64,000 nt of DNA from Pantoea sp. (lineage in GTDB: Bacteria; Pseudomonadota; Gammaproteobacteria; Enterobacterales; Enterobacteriaceae), in assembly GCF_028283705.1 (NCBI RefSeq), contig NZ_JAPWKD010000034.1:62001-126000 (forward strand), written 5' to 3'. Under the pieces are notes generated by a model. That model made no database searches. It saw nothing but the letters and a program-made list of their open reading frames with translations, and was not told the origin of the DNA. The translations under genes and the position numbers were made by a program. Below, in pieces: positions 1 to 8,933 of this stretch. Position 1 is the first letter of the stretch. The number at the start of each line of letters is the position of its first letter.

Positions 1-193
1 TCATGACTTCTGGCTGGAACCGACCGGCGGTATCGATCTCAGCAACTTTGAGGAGATCGTGCGTATTGCGCTGGAGGCGGGCGTCAGTAAAGTGATTCCG
101 CATGTCTATAGTTCCATTATCGACAGCGCGACTGGCGACACGCGCATTGACGATGTCCGTCAGCTTCTGGCAACGTGCAAAAAGCTGTTGTAA
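1..193 (+). CDS. KDGP aldolase family protein (DgaF-like), 3' end only
   Basis: Only the last 63 codons and the stop are present; the reading frame starts at base 2. The tail contains HDFWLEPTGGIDL and VIPHVYSS, which I recognise from the C-terminus of the family typified by Salmonella DgaF, a 2-keto-3-deoxy-6-phosphogluconate aldolase of D-glucosaminate breakdown. The regulator gene that follows on the same strand begins 24 bases after the stop, so the two are probably one sugar-acid/amino-sugar locus whose body lies upstream of the window. The family assignment rests on a short fragment, and the substrate is inferred. Confidence 0.6.
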   Translation, partial: HDFWLEPTGGIDLSNFEEIVRIALEAGVSKVIPHVYSSIIDSATGDTRIDDVRQLLATCKKLL

Positions 194-217
194 CAAATAA
201 GTAACAGGTGAAGCCCC

Positions 218-2128
218 TTGAGATTCCCTAACCAGCGTCTGGCCCAGCTTTTCGCTGCTCTGCAAAATGAAACCTTGCCGCAGGATGAGCTGGCGCGCCG
301 TTTCTCCGTCTCGACGCGCACGGTGCGTACCGACATCACGGCACTGAATGCGCTGCTGGCGCAGCACGGCGCGCAGTTTGTGCTGGCGCGTGGCGCGGGG
401 TATCAGCTGAAAGTGGATGATGCACGGCGTTTTGGTCAGTTGCAGGCACAAACCGCCGCGCCGCTGCGCGTGCCACGTACCTCGCCGGACCGCGTGCGTT
501 ATCTGCTCAGCCGCTTCCTGACGGCGGCGTATTCGCTCAAGCTGGAAGATCTGTCGGAAGAGTGGTTTGTCAGCCGCGCCACGCTGCAAAGCGATATGGC
601 TGAAGTACGTGAATGGCTGGGGCGCTATCACCTGAATATCGAAACCAAGCCACGCTACGGCATGAAACTGTTTGGTAGCGAGGCGGCGATTCGTACCTGC
701 CTGACCGACCTGCTGTGGCAGATCGATCAGGACACGCCGGATAGCCCGCTGTTGACGGTGGAAGCACTGCACAGCGGGATGCTGGAGCAGCTGCAACCAC
801 TGTTGCAGCAATGCTTTGCCCATCACGCAATTCGTCTGAGCGATGAAGGTGAGCGCTATCTGCAAATCTATTGCGCGGTGGCGGTGCGGCGTATCAGCGA
901 AGGCTTTCCGCTAAACGACCCCGGAGCCGAAGATGTGGGAGAAGAGGTGCGTGAAGCGGCACACCAGCTGGTTGAGCTGATGCTGCCGCTGGTCGGCAAA
1001 CCGATTTCACAGGCGGAAGAGAACTGGCTGCGCGTCAATATCGCCGCCCGCCAGATTCAGGCGCTGGCACCCAGCACCATTAACGCTGACGATGCCGATG
1101 CGCTGGTGGATTACCTGCTGAGTTATATCAACACCCACTACAACTACCGCCTGCAACAGGACGAGCAGCTGCGCGCCGATTTGCTCACCCATATTAAAAC
1201 CATGATCACCCGGGTGCGTTACCAGATCCACATCCCTAACCCGTTGCTGAACAACATCAAGCAGCATTATCCGATGGCCTACGACATGACGCTGGCGGCG
1301 GTTACCAGTTGGGGCAAATATACGCCGTACACCATCAGCGAAAACGAAATCGGTTTTCTGGTGCTACACATCGGCGTGGGGCTGGAGCGCCATTATGACG
1401 TGGGCTATCAGCGCCATCCGCAGGTGCTGCTGGTATGCGATAGCGGTAACTCCACGCTGCGGATGATTGAGGCGCTGCTGCTGCGTAAGTATCCGCAATT
1501 ACAGGTGACGGCGCGCCTGTCACAGCGTGAATATGAGGCGCTCGATTTTATTGAAGAAGATTTTGTTATCTCCACCGCGCGGCTTAAAGAGAAAAACAGC
1601 CCGGTGGCGGTGATGTCGCCGTTTCCCACCGAATTCCAGCTGGAGCAACTGGGCAAACTGGTGCTGGTGGACCGCACCCGTCCTTACATGCTGGAGAAAT
1701 ACTTCGACGCGCAACATTTTCTGGTGGTGGATCAGCCGATGACGCAATCGGCATTGTTTCGCCAGCTGTGTGACCAGCTGCAACGGGAAGGCTATGTCGA
1801 CGACGATTTTTATCCGTCAGTTGAGGAGCGCGAAGCGATTGTCAGCACCATGCTGGGTGAGGGGATAGCGTTACCACACTCGCTGGGGTTGCTGGCGAAA
1901 AAAACCGTGGTCTACACCGTGCTGGCTCCGCAGGGAATTAGCTGGGGCGATGAAACTGCCTCGGTGATTTTCCTGCTGGCGATCAGCAAAAGCGAATATG
2001 AAGAGGCGATGGCGATTTACGATTTGTTCGTCACCTTCCTGCGCGAACGGGCAATGACGCGGCTGCGCGACTGTGGCGATTTCGCCAGCTTTAAGGCGGT
2101 GGCGATGGATTGCCTCAGTCGTCTGTAA
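218..2128 (+). CDS. PRD-containing transcriptional regulator with EIIB-like and EIIA domains (BglG/MtlR type)
   Basis: 636 residues starting at a TTG with an AGG-type ribosome site just upstream. Visible order: N-terminal HTH (about 5-55, with SVSTRTVRTDI), second HTH-like block (about 85-150), two PTS regulation domains (about 170-395), an EIIB-like segment (about 400-490) with the cysteine motif LLVCDSGNST, and a C-terminal EIIA-like domain (about 500-636) with the phosphorylatable-histidine motif GIALPH. This architecture belongs to phosphorylation-controlled activators such as MtlR and ManR rather than short RNA-binding antiterminators. It follows the KDGP-aldolase gene directly and probably controls that operon according to PTS phosphorylation state. 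The inducing sugar is not visible. Confidence 0.85.
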   Translation: MRFPNQRLAQLFAALQNETLPQDELARRFSVSTRTVRTDITALNALLAQHGAQFVLARGAGYQLKVDDARRFGQLQAQTAAPLRVPRTSPDRVRYLLSRFLTAAYSLKLEDLSEEWFVSRATLQSDMAEVREWLGRYHLNIETKPRYGMKLFGSEAAIRTCLTDLLWQIDQDTPDSPLLTVEALHSGMLEQLQPLLQQCFAHHAIRLSDEGERYLQIYCAVAVRRISEGFPLNDPGAEDVGEEVREAAHQLVELMLPLVGKPISQAEENWLRVNIAARQIQALAPSTINADDADALVDYLLSYINTHYNYRLQQDEQLRADLLTHIKTMITRVRYQIHIPNPLLNNIKQHYPMAYDMTLAAVTSWGKYTPYTISENEIGFLVLHIGVGLERHYDVGYQRHPQVLLVCDSGNSTLRMIEALLLRKYPQLQVTARLSQREYEALDFIEEDFVISTARLKEKNSPVAVMSPFPTEFQLEQLGKLVLVDRTRPYMLEKYFDAQHFLVVDQPMTQSALFRQLCDQLQREGYVDDDFYPSVEEREAIVSTMLGEGIALPHSLGLLAKKTVVYTVLAPQGISWGDETASVIFLLAISKSEYEEAMAIYDLFVTFLRERAMTRLRDCGDFASFKAVAMDCLSRL

Positions 2129-2135
2129 AATCTCA

Positions 2136-2155
2136 GGTGCGGATGAATCCGCACC
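2136..2155. terminator. Inverted repeat after the PRD regulator gene
   Basis: The arms GGTGCGGAT and ATCCGCACC enclose a GA loop in the 40-bp gap between the converging regulator and yhaJ genes. There is no T-run on either side, so it may be a REP-like palindrome rather than a classic intrinsic terminator. Confidence 0.4.
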
Positions 2156-2168
2156 CTACGGTTGTTAA

Positions 2169-3068
2169 TTATCCCTTTTTCGCCAGCAGGCGCGGGATTT
2201 CGCGCAGGCACCAGGCTTTGGCTTCGCCCATGCTGTCGCGTCGCCATGCCATGATGATATCCACTTCACGGGTATATTCCGCACTCACCACGCGCAAACG
2301 TCCTTCGGCAATATCCTGCTCCACCAGCGAATAAGGCATAGTCGCCACACCCAGTCCGGCCAGCAGCGCCCGACGTTTATCGTCCATGCTGCTTACCGTC
2401 AGACGTTGTTGTTTATCCAGCAGCTGCACAGTCAGCACCGGGCGTTCACGGGCTGTGTCGGCGACGGCAATGCCGCGATATTTGACGCGCGTGACTTCAG
2501 ACTGTGGTTCGGCTTCCTGATGGATCGGATGATCCGGGCTGGCCACATACACGCTCATCATGCTGTACAACTTACGGGTGTTGATTTCAGTTGAGGCACG
2601 GAAATGCATATCCGGCGCAATCACGATATCGGCCCGGCCCTGCTCCAGCCGCTCCCAGGCACCGGCCAGCACTTCGGTGACCAGTGAAATCTGCGTGTTG
2701 GCTTTGTCCGCCAGTTTGGTTACCAGCGGGAACAGGTGTTCAGTCGGCACTAGCGCCTCGGTGACGATGGTGAGGTGGGTTTCCCAGCCACGTGCCAGCG
2801 CTTCGGCATCGGTGGTAAGTTTATCGGCAGCTTCGAGCAACACCCGGCCACGTTCCAGCAACATGCGGCCGACATTGGTGAATTTGGTGCGGTGGCCGGA
2901 GCGGTCAAACAACACCACATCCAGTTCCTCTTCCAGCTTCTGCATGGTGTAACTCAGGGCAGAAGGTACGCGTCCCAGCTCGTCGGCCGCTGCGGCAAAG
3001 CTGCCACGCCGGTCAATAGCATCCATCACACGTAAAGCTTCAAGGGTTAACGCGCGCTCTTTTGCCAT
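2169..3068 (-). CDS. yhaJ: LysR-family regulator YhaJ
   Basis: 299 residues. The N-terminal winged helix (about 1-65) contains GSFAAAADELGRVPSALSYTM, a typical LysR HTH, followed by the linker helix and a periplasmic-binding-like effector domain (about 90-295). Length and sequence match E. coli YhaJ. YhaJ is known to respond to aromatic compounds such as dinitrotoluene and to regulate yhaK and virulence genes. It is divergent from yhaK across a 127-bp gap, the same arrangement as in E. coli, which supports both names and suggests control of yhaK from the shared promoter region. The upstream GCGCG-rich stop context shows nothing unusual. Confidence 0.93.
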   Translation of the reverse strand: MAKERALTLEALRVMDAIDRRGSFAAAADELGRVPSALSYTMQKLEEELDVVLFDRSGHRTKFTNVGRMLLERGRVLLEAADKLTTDAEALARGWETHLTIVTEALVPTEHLFPLVTKLADKANTQISLVTEVLAGAWERLEQGRADIVIAPDMHFRASTEINTRKLYSMMSVYVASPDHPIHQEAEPQSEVTRVKYRGIAVADTARERPVLTVQLLDKQQRLTVSSMDDKRRALLAGLGVATMPYSLVEQDIAEGRLRVVSAEYTREVDIIMAWRRDSMGEAKAWCLREIPRLLAKKG

Positions 3069-3195
3069 GCCGATTCTCTGTCAGGAAATTTGAACATGCC
3101 GGGCAGATTAACTGGCTAACAATCCGGCGTCCAGCCTTTTACCATAATCCTATAAATCTGCGGCGTATCATCCCGCAGAGCGTCGGAGGTAAATC

Positions 3196-3897
3196 ATGAT
3201 GACAACCCGCTGCGCGTCAGCATGTGGCCAGGCCGATTTCGGTTGGTTGCAGGCGCGATACAGCTTCTCATTTGGCCACTATTTTGACCCGAAACTGATG
3301 GGCTATGCCTCGTTGCGTGTGCTCAATCAGGAAGTGCTGGCACCCGGTGCAGCCTTCCAGCCACGCACCTATCCGCAGGTTGATGTGCTCAACCTGGTGC
3401 TACAGGGGGAGGCTGAGTACCGCGACAGTGACGGTAACCATATCATCGCCCGTGCCGGCGAAGCGCTGCTGCTGTCGGCGCGCCAGGGCGTGAGCTATAG
3501 CGAAATCAACCTCAGCAAAGATCAACCGCTGACCAGGATGCAGCTGTGGCTGTCAGCCTGTCCGGAGCGTGAGAATCCGCTGTTGCAGAAAATGGTGTTG
3601 CCAGAGCAAACGGCTTTCCTGCTGGCCTCGCCAGATGGCGCAGAAGGTAGCCTGCAACTGCGTCAGCAGGTGTGGGTACATCAGGTGACGCTGGCACCCG
3701 GTGAGCAGCACAGCGTAAAGCTGCATGGGCCACGCGCTTATCTGCAATCGATCCACGGTTCGCTTGATGTGCTGGCCAGCAGCAATCATCAGGAAAAACT
3801 GAGCTGCGGTGATGGTGCGTTTCTGGCGGAAGAACAGCAGATTACGCTACAGGCTAAAACGCCGTTGCGTGCGCTGGTGATTGATATTCCGGTGTGA
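3196..3897 (+). CDS. yhaK: Pirin-like bicupin YhaK
   Basis: 233 residues, the length of E. coli YhaK, beginning MMTTR where E. coli has MITTR. The N-terminal cupin (about 15-130) carries FSFGHYFDP and QPRTYPQVDVLNLVLQGE, and a second cupin occupies the C-terminal half (about 150-230). YhaK is a cytosolic pirin-family bicupin, reported as sensitive to oxidants and linked to nitrosative stress; no enzymatic reaction is settled. A good ribosome site (GGAGG) precedes the start. It is probably activated by the divergent YhaJ. Confidence 0.92.
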   Translation: MMTTRCASACGQADFGWLQARYSFSFGHYFDPKLMGYASLRVLNQEVLAPGAAFQPRTYPQVDVLNLVLQGEAEYRDSDGNHIIARAGEALLLSARQGVSYSEINLSKDQPLTRMQLWLSACPERENPLLQKMVLPEQTAFLLASPDGAEGSLQLRQQVWVHQVTLAPGEQHSVKLHGPRAYLQSIHGSLDVLASSNHQEKLSCGDGAFLAEEQQITLQAKTPLRALVIDIPV

Positions 3898-3900
3898 AAA

Positions 3901-3922
3901 AAGGGCGGCTGATGCCGCCCTT
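3901..3922 (-). terminator. Rho-independent terminator of the dolP unit
   Basis: The perfect stem AAGGGCGGC/GCCGCCCTT with a TGAT loop is followed on the minus strand by six T residues, immediately before the yhaK stop. It ends the minus-strand yraN-diaA-dolP transcript and may also slow convergent yhaK transcription. Confidence 0.85.
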
Positions 3923-3928
3923 GAAAGG

Positions 3929-4501
3929 TTATTTCAGAATGGTAAACGCGGTGGTGACGTGCTTCACGCCGCTCACCCGGCTGGCAAGATCGGCCGCCGC
4001 TGTCGCTTCCTGCTGTGTCACTAACCCTAACAAAAACACTTCGCCGTTTTCGGTGGTGACTTTCACGTTCGAGGATTTCACCTGATCGCTGCCCAGCAGC
4101 TGAGAACGGATTTTGGTGGTGATCCAGGTGTCGCTTGAGGACGTCCCCAGGCTGACTTTCTGGCCGGTACGGATTTCGTTGTAAACCTCCGTTGCGCCAT
4201 CAACGCCCATGGCGATCTGTTTAGCGCGGTTCGACAGATCTGCCGACGGCGACTGGCCAGTCAGCAGCACTTTGCCCTGGTAGACAGTGACCACCACGCG
4301 AGCCTGGTTTTTGATTTGCGCATCTTTTGCCAGCGCATTGCTGACGCGCAGTTCCAGCGTCCCGTCATCAACCTGAGTGCCCACGGTACGGGGGTCAGTG
4401 GCGGTTTTGGTGCCAACCGCAGCACCGCCAGCGACCACGGCAATGCAGCCCTGCAACATCATGGCGGTTAAAAGAATGGCGACAGCATTCAATGCTTTCA
4501 T
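3929..4501 (-). CDS. dolP: Outer-membrane BON-domain lipoprotein DolP (YraP)
   Basis: 190 residues from the ATG at 4501. A longer in-frame start would overlap diaA and precede the signal peptide, so it is rejected. Residues 1-19 form a lipoprotein signal ending in the lipobox LQGC. Two BON domains follow (about 47-115 and 125-190), containing RAKQIAMGVDGATEVYNEI and SSNVKVTTENGEVFLLGLV. In E. coli DolP binds anionic phospholipid at division sites, supports outer-membrane integrity and the BAM complex, and belongs to the sigma-E regulon. It sits directly downstream of diaA and yraN as in E. coli. Confidence 0.95.
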   Translation of the reverse strand: MKALNAVAILLTAMMLQGCIAVVAGGAAVGTKTATDPRTVGTQVDDGTLELRVSNALAKDAQIKNQARVVVTVYQGKVLLTGQSPSADLSNRAKQIAMGVDGATEVYNEIRTGQKVSLGTSSSDTWITTKIRSQLLGSDQVKSSNVKVTTENGEVFLLGLVTQQEATAAADLASRVSGVKHVTTAFTILK

Positions 4502-4515
4502 CTTAGCTCCTTCAG

Positions 4516-5103
4516 TCATTCCTGGTGGGGGAACAAGGTGTTATCGATCAAATCGCACAGGCAATTCAGCGTCAGCATATGCATTTCCTGAATGCGCGCA
4601 CTGCGATGAGACGGAATGCGAATTTCCACATCGTGCGGGCCGAGCAGCCCGGCCAGCTCACCGCCGTCGTAGCCGGTCAGCGCCACGATGGTCATATCGC
4701 GTGTAACCGCAGCTTCCACCGCTTTAATAATGTCGCGGGTGTTGCCACGGGTGGAAATGGCCAGCAGTACATCACCGGCCTGGCCAAGCGCTCGCACCTG
4801 CTTGGCGTAAATTTCATCGTGCAACCGATCGTTGCCAATCGCCGTCAACATCACGTTGTCGGCACTCAGCGCCAGCGCGGGTAGGCTGGGGCGTTCGGTC
4901 TCAAATCGGTTAATCATGCTGGCAGCAAAATGCTGGGCATTGGCCGCTGACGCGCCATTGCCACAGCTCAGGATTTTGTTACCACTCAGCAGCGACTGCA
5001 CCAGCGCCATCGCCGCACGGGAAATAGCATCCGGCAGCGCCTCGGCGGCAGCGATTTGAGTCTGAATACTTTCGGTAAAACACGCTTTAATTCTGTCCTG
5101 CAC
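4516..5103 (-). CDS. diaA: DnaA initiator-associating protein DiaA
   Basis: 195 residues from a GTG start at 5103. E. coli DiaA begins the same way (VQDRIKACF); the upstream in-frame ATG would add 16 residues absent from the family. The SIS domain (about 35-195) is complete, with GNGASAANAQHFAA and the nucleotide/sugar-binding-like STRGNTRD. DiaA forms a tetramer that binds several DnaA molecules and promotes ordered assembly at oriC. It is 14 bp from both yraN and dolP, so probably co-transcribed. Confidence 0.95.
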   Translation of the reverse strand: MQDRIKACFTESIQTQIAAAEALPDAISRAAMALVQSLLSGNKILSCGNGASAANAQHFAASMINRFETERPSLPALALSADNVMLTAIGNDRLHDEIYAKQVRALGQAGDVLLAISTRGNTRDIIKAVEAAVTRDMTIVALTGYDGGELAGLLGPHDVEIRIPSHRSARIQEMHMLTLNCLCDLIDNTLFPHQE

Positions 5104-5117
5104 AAGACCACCTGGTT

Positions 5118-5513
5118 CTACACATCCGCATGAAAGGCATCGGGCAGCCACTCCAGCTCGTGGCCGGTGATGGCAATGATGTCAAAACGGCAATTCACCG
5201 TAGCAAAACTGCCGTTACGTCCCAGCAACCATAGTGCGGCTGCACGGAGTAGCTTTTGTTGTTTCTGACGCGTCACGCTGGCGGCAGCACCGCCAAAACG
5301 CGCATTGCGCCGATAGCGCACTTCGACAAATACCCAGCAATCGCCATCCTGCATGATGAGATCAAGCTCACCGATACGGTAACGGACGTTGCTGGCAACC
5401 CAGCGCAGCCCGGCGCGCTCCAGATAGCGACGCGCCTGCTGCTCCTGCTCAGCGCCAATGCGCTGGCGGTTTACTGTACCGGAACGATCTGTCCCTGACG
5501 ATACTGGTTCCAT
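5118..5513 (-). CDS. yraN: UPF0102 family protein YraN
   Basis: 131 residues from the ATG at 5513, preceded by an AGGAAG ribosome site; this length equals E. coli YraN. The fold is a small restriction-endonuclease-like (PD-(D/E)xK-type) domain with GELDLIMQDG and VFVEVRYRR carrying the expected acidic and basic positions. Function is unknown in E. coli; the Holliday-resolvase-like fold is family knowledge, not a demonstrated activity. The start lies inside the 3' end of lpoA (43-bp overlap), implying translational coupling. Confidence 0.92.
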   Translation of the reverse strand: MEPVSSGTDRSGTVNRQRIGAEQEQQARRYLERAGLRWVASNVRYRIGELDLIMQDGDCWVFVEVRYRRNARFGGAAASVTRQKQQKLLRAAALWLLGRNGSFATVNCRFDIIAITGHELEWLPDAFHADV

Positions 5514-7528
5514 GCCAACTTCCTGTTGATCACGCAATCCGGGGTGGCGCTCAGCTTACCGGTCTTGCCATCAATGGCGAAACCCGGTACCTGACGCATC
5601 TGGTTAAAGTGGTTAGCCAGCGTCCAGGCATCAATGCCCATCGCGTACAGGCGTACCAGCGAGTAATCGTTGTTAAACGACTTCGCCGCCTGCTGCATCA
5701 GCGCCGGGTTGCTACCTGACAGCAGCGGAATATCGCTGAATTGCAGGCCATCCATCTCCAGACGGAAGTCCGGACCGGCACCGGCCTGGAAGCTGCGCGA
5801 GCTGGCATACAGCGCGATATTGCTGCGGCTGCTGGTACGCATCGCAATCATCGGTTTGATCAGCTGCAGTTCATCCTGGCTGGCAACGATATAGACCGAA
5901 TCAAGGCTACCACCGCTGGTATCGGTTGCAGGGGTGCTGGTCTGTGGAGCCGGAATGGTTAGCCCGGCAATCGACACCCCCTGCGGCTGGGCCGGTTCAA
6001 CGATAAGCGGCGTACCACTCAGGTTAATACCGGCACCGCTGTTGATGCCCTGCTTCAGCTCGCCCACTGAACCAAAGCGCTGTTGCAGCACGGTGGAGCC
6101 GCCCAGCGTCTGCCATTCCTGCGCAAAAGCTTTGCCGACGCGATCGCCGTAGCTGTTACGTGGCAGCAGCAATAATGGCTGGCGTTTACCCTGGTCCCAC
6201 ATATGGTGAGCGGCATCACGCGCTTCGTCTTCAGGAGAAAGCGCAAAGTAACAAATATTCGGATGGTTCTGGATCTGTTCCGGCTCGTTCAGCGCCAACA
6301 CATTAAGCGGCGAATTGCTGTTGGCCACGGTTTCCACGTCGCTTTTCAGCAGCGGACCGACCACGATGGTCGCACCATCCTGCTGTGCCTGCTGCATCAC
6401 CTGCTGAATCGGCTGGCTGCTGGTGTCGTACACCTTAACCTGGGCGTTGCTGTCGGCTGCACTGGCAGCCGGGGCCGGTGTTGCAGGGGCAGGGGCTGGC
6501 TGCTGCGCGTTTTGATCTGGCGTGACGGCAGCGGCGGCCGGACTGACCACGGCATTATTATCGGCTGGAGCCGCAGGTGTCGCTGCGGGCTGTTGCTGGA
6601 CGCTGGCATCGCCAGTGGCCGGTGTGGCTGTGGGTTGCGGCTGCGGTGCGGGTGCGGCGGTTAGCACGCCGTTTTTCGCATCGTTAAAGCCTTTCTGAAT
6701 GGCGTTGGCGAAGATCTGCGCCTGACCATTCAGCGGCAGCAGCAGTGCAATGGTGCTGGTCGAGGCTTTGCTGAAGTTCTGCACCTGGCTTAACGCGGTC
6801 GGCAGCGTTTTTGCCGCCGGGTTCACGGGATAACGTGTCTGCCAGTCTTTAATCGCGGCTTTCAGCATCTCCGGGTCCTGGCTGTTGGTATGCCAGGTGT
6901 TCAGCAGATCCAGCCAGCCCTGCAAGGTATTTTCGTCGGCGTTGATCACCAGGTTGCTAATCTGATCTTTGGTCATTTGCGTCATCGCCTGCCAGGTGGC
7001 GTCGATATTGCTCTGGTGGTCGGCCCCTTGCAGCAGCGGTTCCTGAGCAATATAGGCGCGTAGCAGTGCCAGCGATGGGCGATTCTGGGCGGCTGCGATT
7101 TGCAGACCGTAGAAGCGTGCCTGCTGATCTTGTGACATGCCTGTGGTTTTCAGCTGGCCCAGTAGCTGCTGTGCGCCATTGAAATCCTGCTGACCAATCA
7201 GCATCTGCGCACGCAGCAGCTGGAGTTCCTGTTGCTGCACATCCGACAGTTGCTGTGGCAATTGTTTGATCTGATCGCCAGCCTGTGGATACTTTCCTTC
7301 CTTCAGCAGGGCACGGATGGCAAGTAATTGCCAGTCGGTCTTGCTATCATCGCTGCTTTGCTGCACCTGCTGCAGATAATAGTCAGAGCGGCCTGTTGCC
7401 GGACCCTGAATATTGACGTTAGATGTTTGCTGCGGTCCCTGGCCGCTACAGGCGGCTAAAATCAATCCAGCAAGAAGAACAGGTACCAGGCGTCCTGCTT
7501 TATGACGTACGACTTTTGAAGGAAGCAT
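5471..7528 (-). CDS. lpoA: Outer-membrane lipoprotein LpoA, activator of PBP1A
   Basis: 685 residues from the ATG at 7528. The longer reading would overlap rsmI and put 21 residues before the signal peptide. The lipoprotein signal ends at ILAACSG. An N-terminal TPR-like helical domain (about 45-275) is followed by a long Ala/Pro/Gln/Thr-rich low-complexity linker (roughly 290-365) and a C-terminal periplasmic-binding-protein-like domain (to 685). LpoA spans the periplasm from the outer membrane and stimulates the transpeptidase activity of PBP1A (MrcA), coordinating cell-wall synthesis. It is divergent from rsmI, as in E. coli. Confidence 0.95.
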   Translation of the reverse strand: MLPSKVVRHKAGRLVPVLLAGLILAACSGQGPQQTSNVNIQGPATGRSDYYLQQVQQSSDDSKTDWQLLAIRALLKEGKYPQAGDQIKQLPQQLSDVQQQELQLLRAQMLIGQQDFNGAQQLLGQLKTTGMSQDQQARFYGLQIAAAQNRPSLALLRAYIAQEPLLQGADHQSNIDATWQAMTQMTKDQISNLVINADENTLQGWLDLLNTWHTNSQDPEMLKAAIKDWQTRYPVNPAAKTLPTALSQVQNFSKASTSTIALLLPLNGQAQIFANAIQKGFNDAKNGVLTAAPAPQPQPTATPATGDASVQQQPAATPAAPADNNAVVSPAAAAVTPDQNAQQPAPAPATPAPAASAADSNAQVKVYDTSSQPIQQVMQQAQQDGATIVVGPLLKSDVETVANSNSPLNVLALNEPEQIQNHPNICYFALSPEDEARDAAHHMWDQGKRQPLLLLPRNSYGDRVGKAFAQEWQTLGGSTVLQQRFGSVGELKQGINSGAGINLSGTPLIVEPAQPQGVSIAGLTIPAPQTSTPATDTSGGSLDSVYIVASQDELQLIKPMIAMRTSSRSNIALYASSRSFQAGAGPDFRLEMDGLQFSDIPLLSGSNPALMQQAAKSFNNDYSLVRLYAMGIDAWTLANHFNQMRQVPGFAIDGKTGKLSATPDCVINRKLAWNQYRQGQIVPVQ

Positions 7529-7590
7529 ACTGTATCCAGTGATGTTTTTTTCAAGATGCTCAATATTAAATCGGCAATTCGGATGAAACA

Positions 7591-8454
7591 ATGAAACAAC
7601 TCGATCGGGCAGACATTTCTGCCAGCACGCTCTATATCGTTCCTACCCCGATCGGTAACCTGGGTGATATTACGCAGCGAGCGTTAACGGTGCTTGCGAG
7701 CGTCGATCTGGTCGCTGCGGAAGATACACGTCATACCGGGCTGTTGCTACAACATTTCGCCATCAATGCGCGACTATTCGCACTTCACGACCACAACGAG
7801 CAGCAGAAAGCTGAGGTGCTGCTGGCTAAATTGCAGGAAGGCCAGAGCATTGCGCTGGTTTCCGATGCGGGCACGCCATTAATTAACGATCCTGGTTACC
7901 ATCTGGTGCGTCGCTGTCGTGAAGCTGGGGTCCGCGTAGTGCCGTTGCCGGGTGCCTGCGCGGCGATTACAGCATTAAGCGCAGCGGGATTACCGTCCGA
8001 TCGTTTCTGTTACGAAGGGTTTCTGCCCGCCAAAACCAAGGCACGCTGCGATGCACTGCGGGCGTTGGTCCAGGAGCCGCGCACGCTGATTTTCTACGAA
8101 TCTACCCACCGCTTGATCGATAGTTTACAGGATATGGTGAGCGAGCTGGGGCCGGAACGTTATGTGGTACTGGCGCGTGAAATCACCAAAACCTGGGAAT
8201 CGCTGCACGGCGCACCGGTGGCTGAGCTGCTGGCGTGGGTGCTGGAAGATGAAAACCGCCGTAAAGGTGAGATGGTGCTGGTGGTTGAAGGGCATAAGGC
8301 GGATGAAGAGGCATTGCCTGCCGAAGCGCTGCGTACCCTGGCGCTGCTGCAGCAGGAGCTGCCATTGAAGAAAGCGGCTGCGCTGACGGCGGAAATCCAC
8401 GGTGTGAAGAAGAATGCACTGTATCGCTACGCACTCGATCAGCAAGAGGCGTGA
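7591..8454 (+). CDS. rsmI: 16S rRNA 2'-O-ribose C1402 methyltransferase RsmI
   Basis: 287 residues with the tetrapyrrole-methylase fold. YIVPTPIGNLGDITQRA near the N-terminus, AAEDTRHT, and ALVSDAGTPLINDPG are the SAM-binding and family signature blocks. The enzyme methylates the 2'-OH of C1402 in 16S rRNA, tuning decoding in the P site together with RsmH. The stop codon overlaps the -35 element of the rnpB promoter. It is divergent from lpoA with a 62-bp gap. Confidence 0.95.
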   Translation: MKQLDRADISASTLYIVPTPIGNLGDITQRALTVLASVDLVAAEDTRHTGLLLQHFAINARLFALHDHNEQQKAEVLLAKLQEGQSIALVSDAGTPLINDPGYHLVRRCREAGVRVVPLPGACAAITALSAAGLPSDRFCYEGFLPAKTKARCDALRALVQEPRTLIFYESTHRLIDSLQDMVSELGPERYVVLAREITKTWESLHGAPVAELLAWVLEDENRRKGEMVLVVEGHKADEEALPAEALRTLALLQQELPLKKAAALTAEIHGVKKNALYRYALDQQEA

Positions 8455-8487
8455 CAAACGACGTCGGATCGCCTATTATCCCGCGCC
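8451..8487 (+). promoter_or_regulatory. rnpB promoter
   Basis: The -35 GTGACA (8451-8456) and -10 TATTAT (8474-8479) are 17 bp apart, followed by a G+C-rich discriminator (CCCGCGCC) before the mature RNA start. Such discriminators are typical of stringently controlled stable-RNA promoters, as described for E. coli rnpB. The -35 overlaps the rsmI stop codon. Confidence 0.8.
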
Positions 8488-8865
<378 letters not shown>

Positions 8866-8878
8866 TCTTCAAAAAAGA

Positions 8879-8908
8879 CGCCCACAGGTGAAAGCCTGTG
8901 GGCGTTTT
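8879..8908 (+). terminator. rnpB terminator
   Basis: A 10-bp stem CGCCCACAGG/CCTGTGGGCG with a TGAAAG loop, followed by TTTT, sits 13 nt after the M1 RNA 3' end: a strong intrinsic terminator. Confidence 0.92.
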
Positions 8909-8933
8909 ACTTTTTGGGTTTTAAGCTTTGCCT

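Noticed and set aside
6203..6664. 153-codon open frame antisense to the lpoA linker
   Set aside because: It mirrors the Ala/Pro-rich repeat of lpoA, is rich in Gly/Arg/Cys from codon complementarity, and has no ribosome site.
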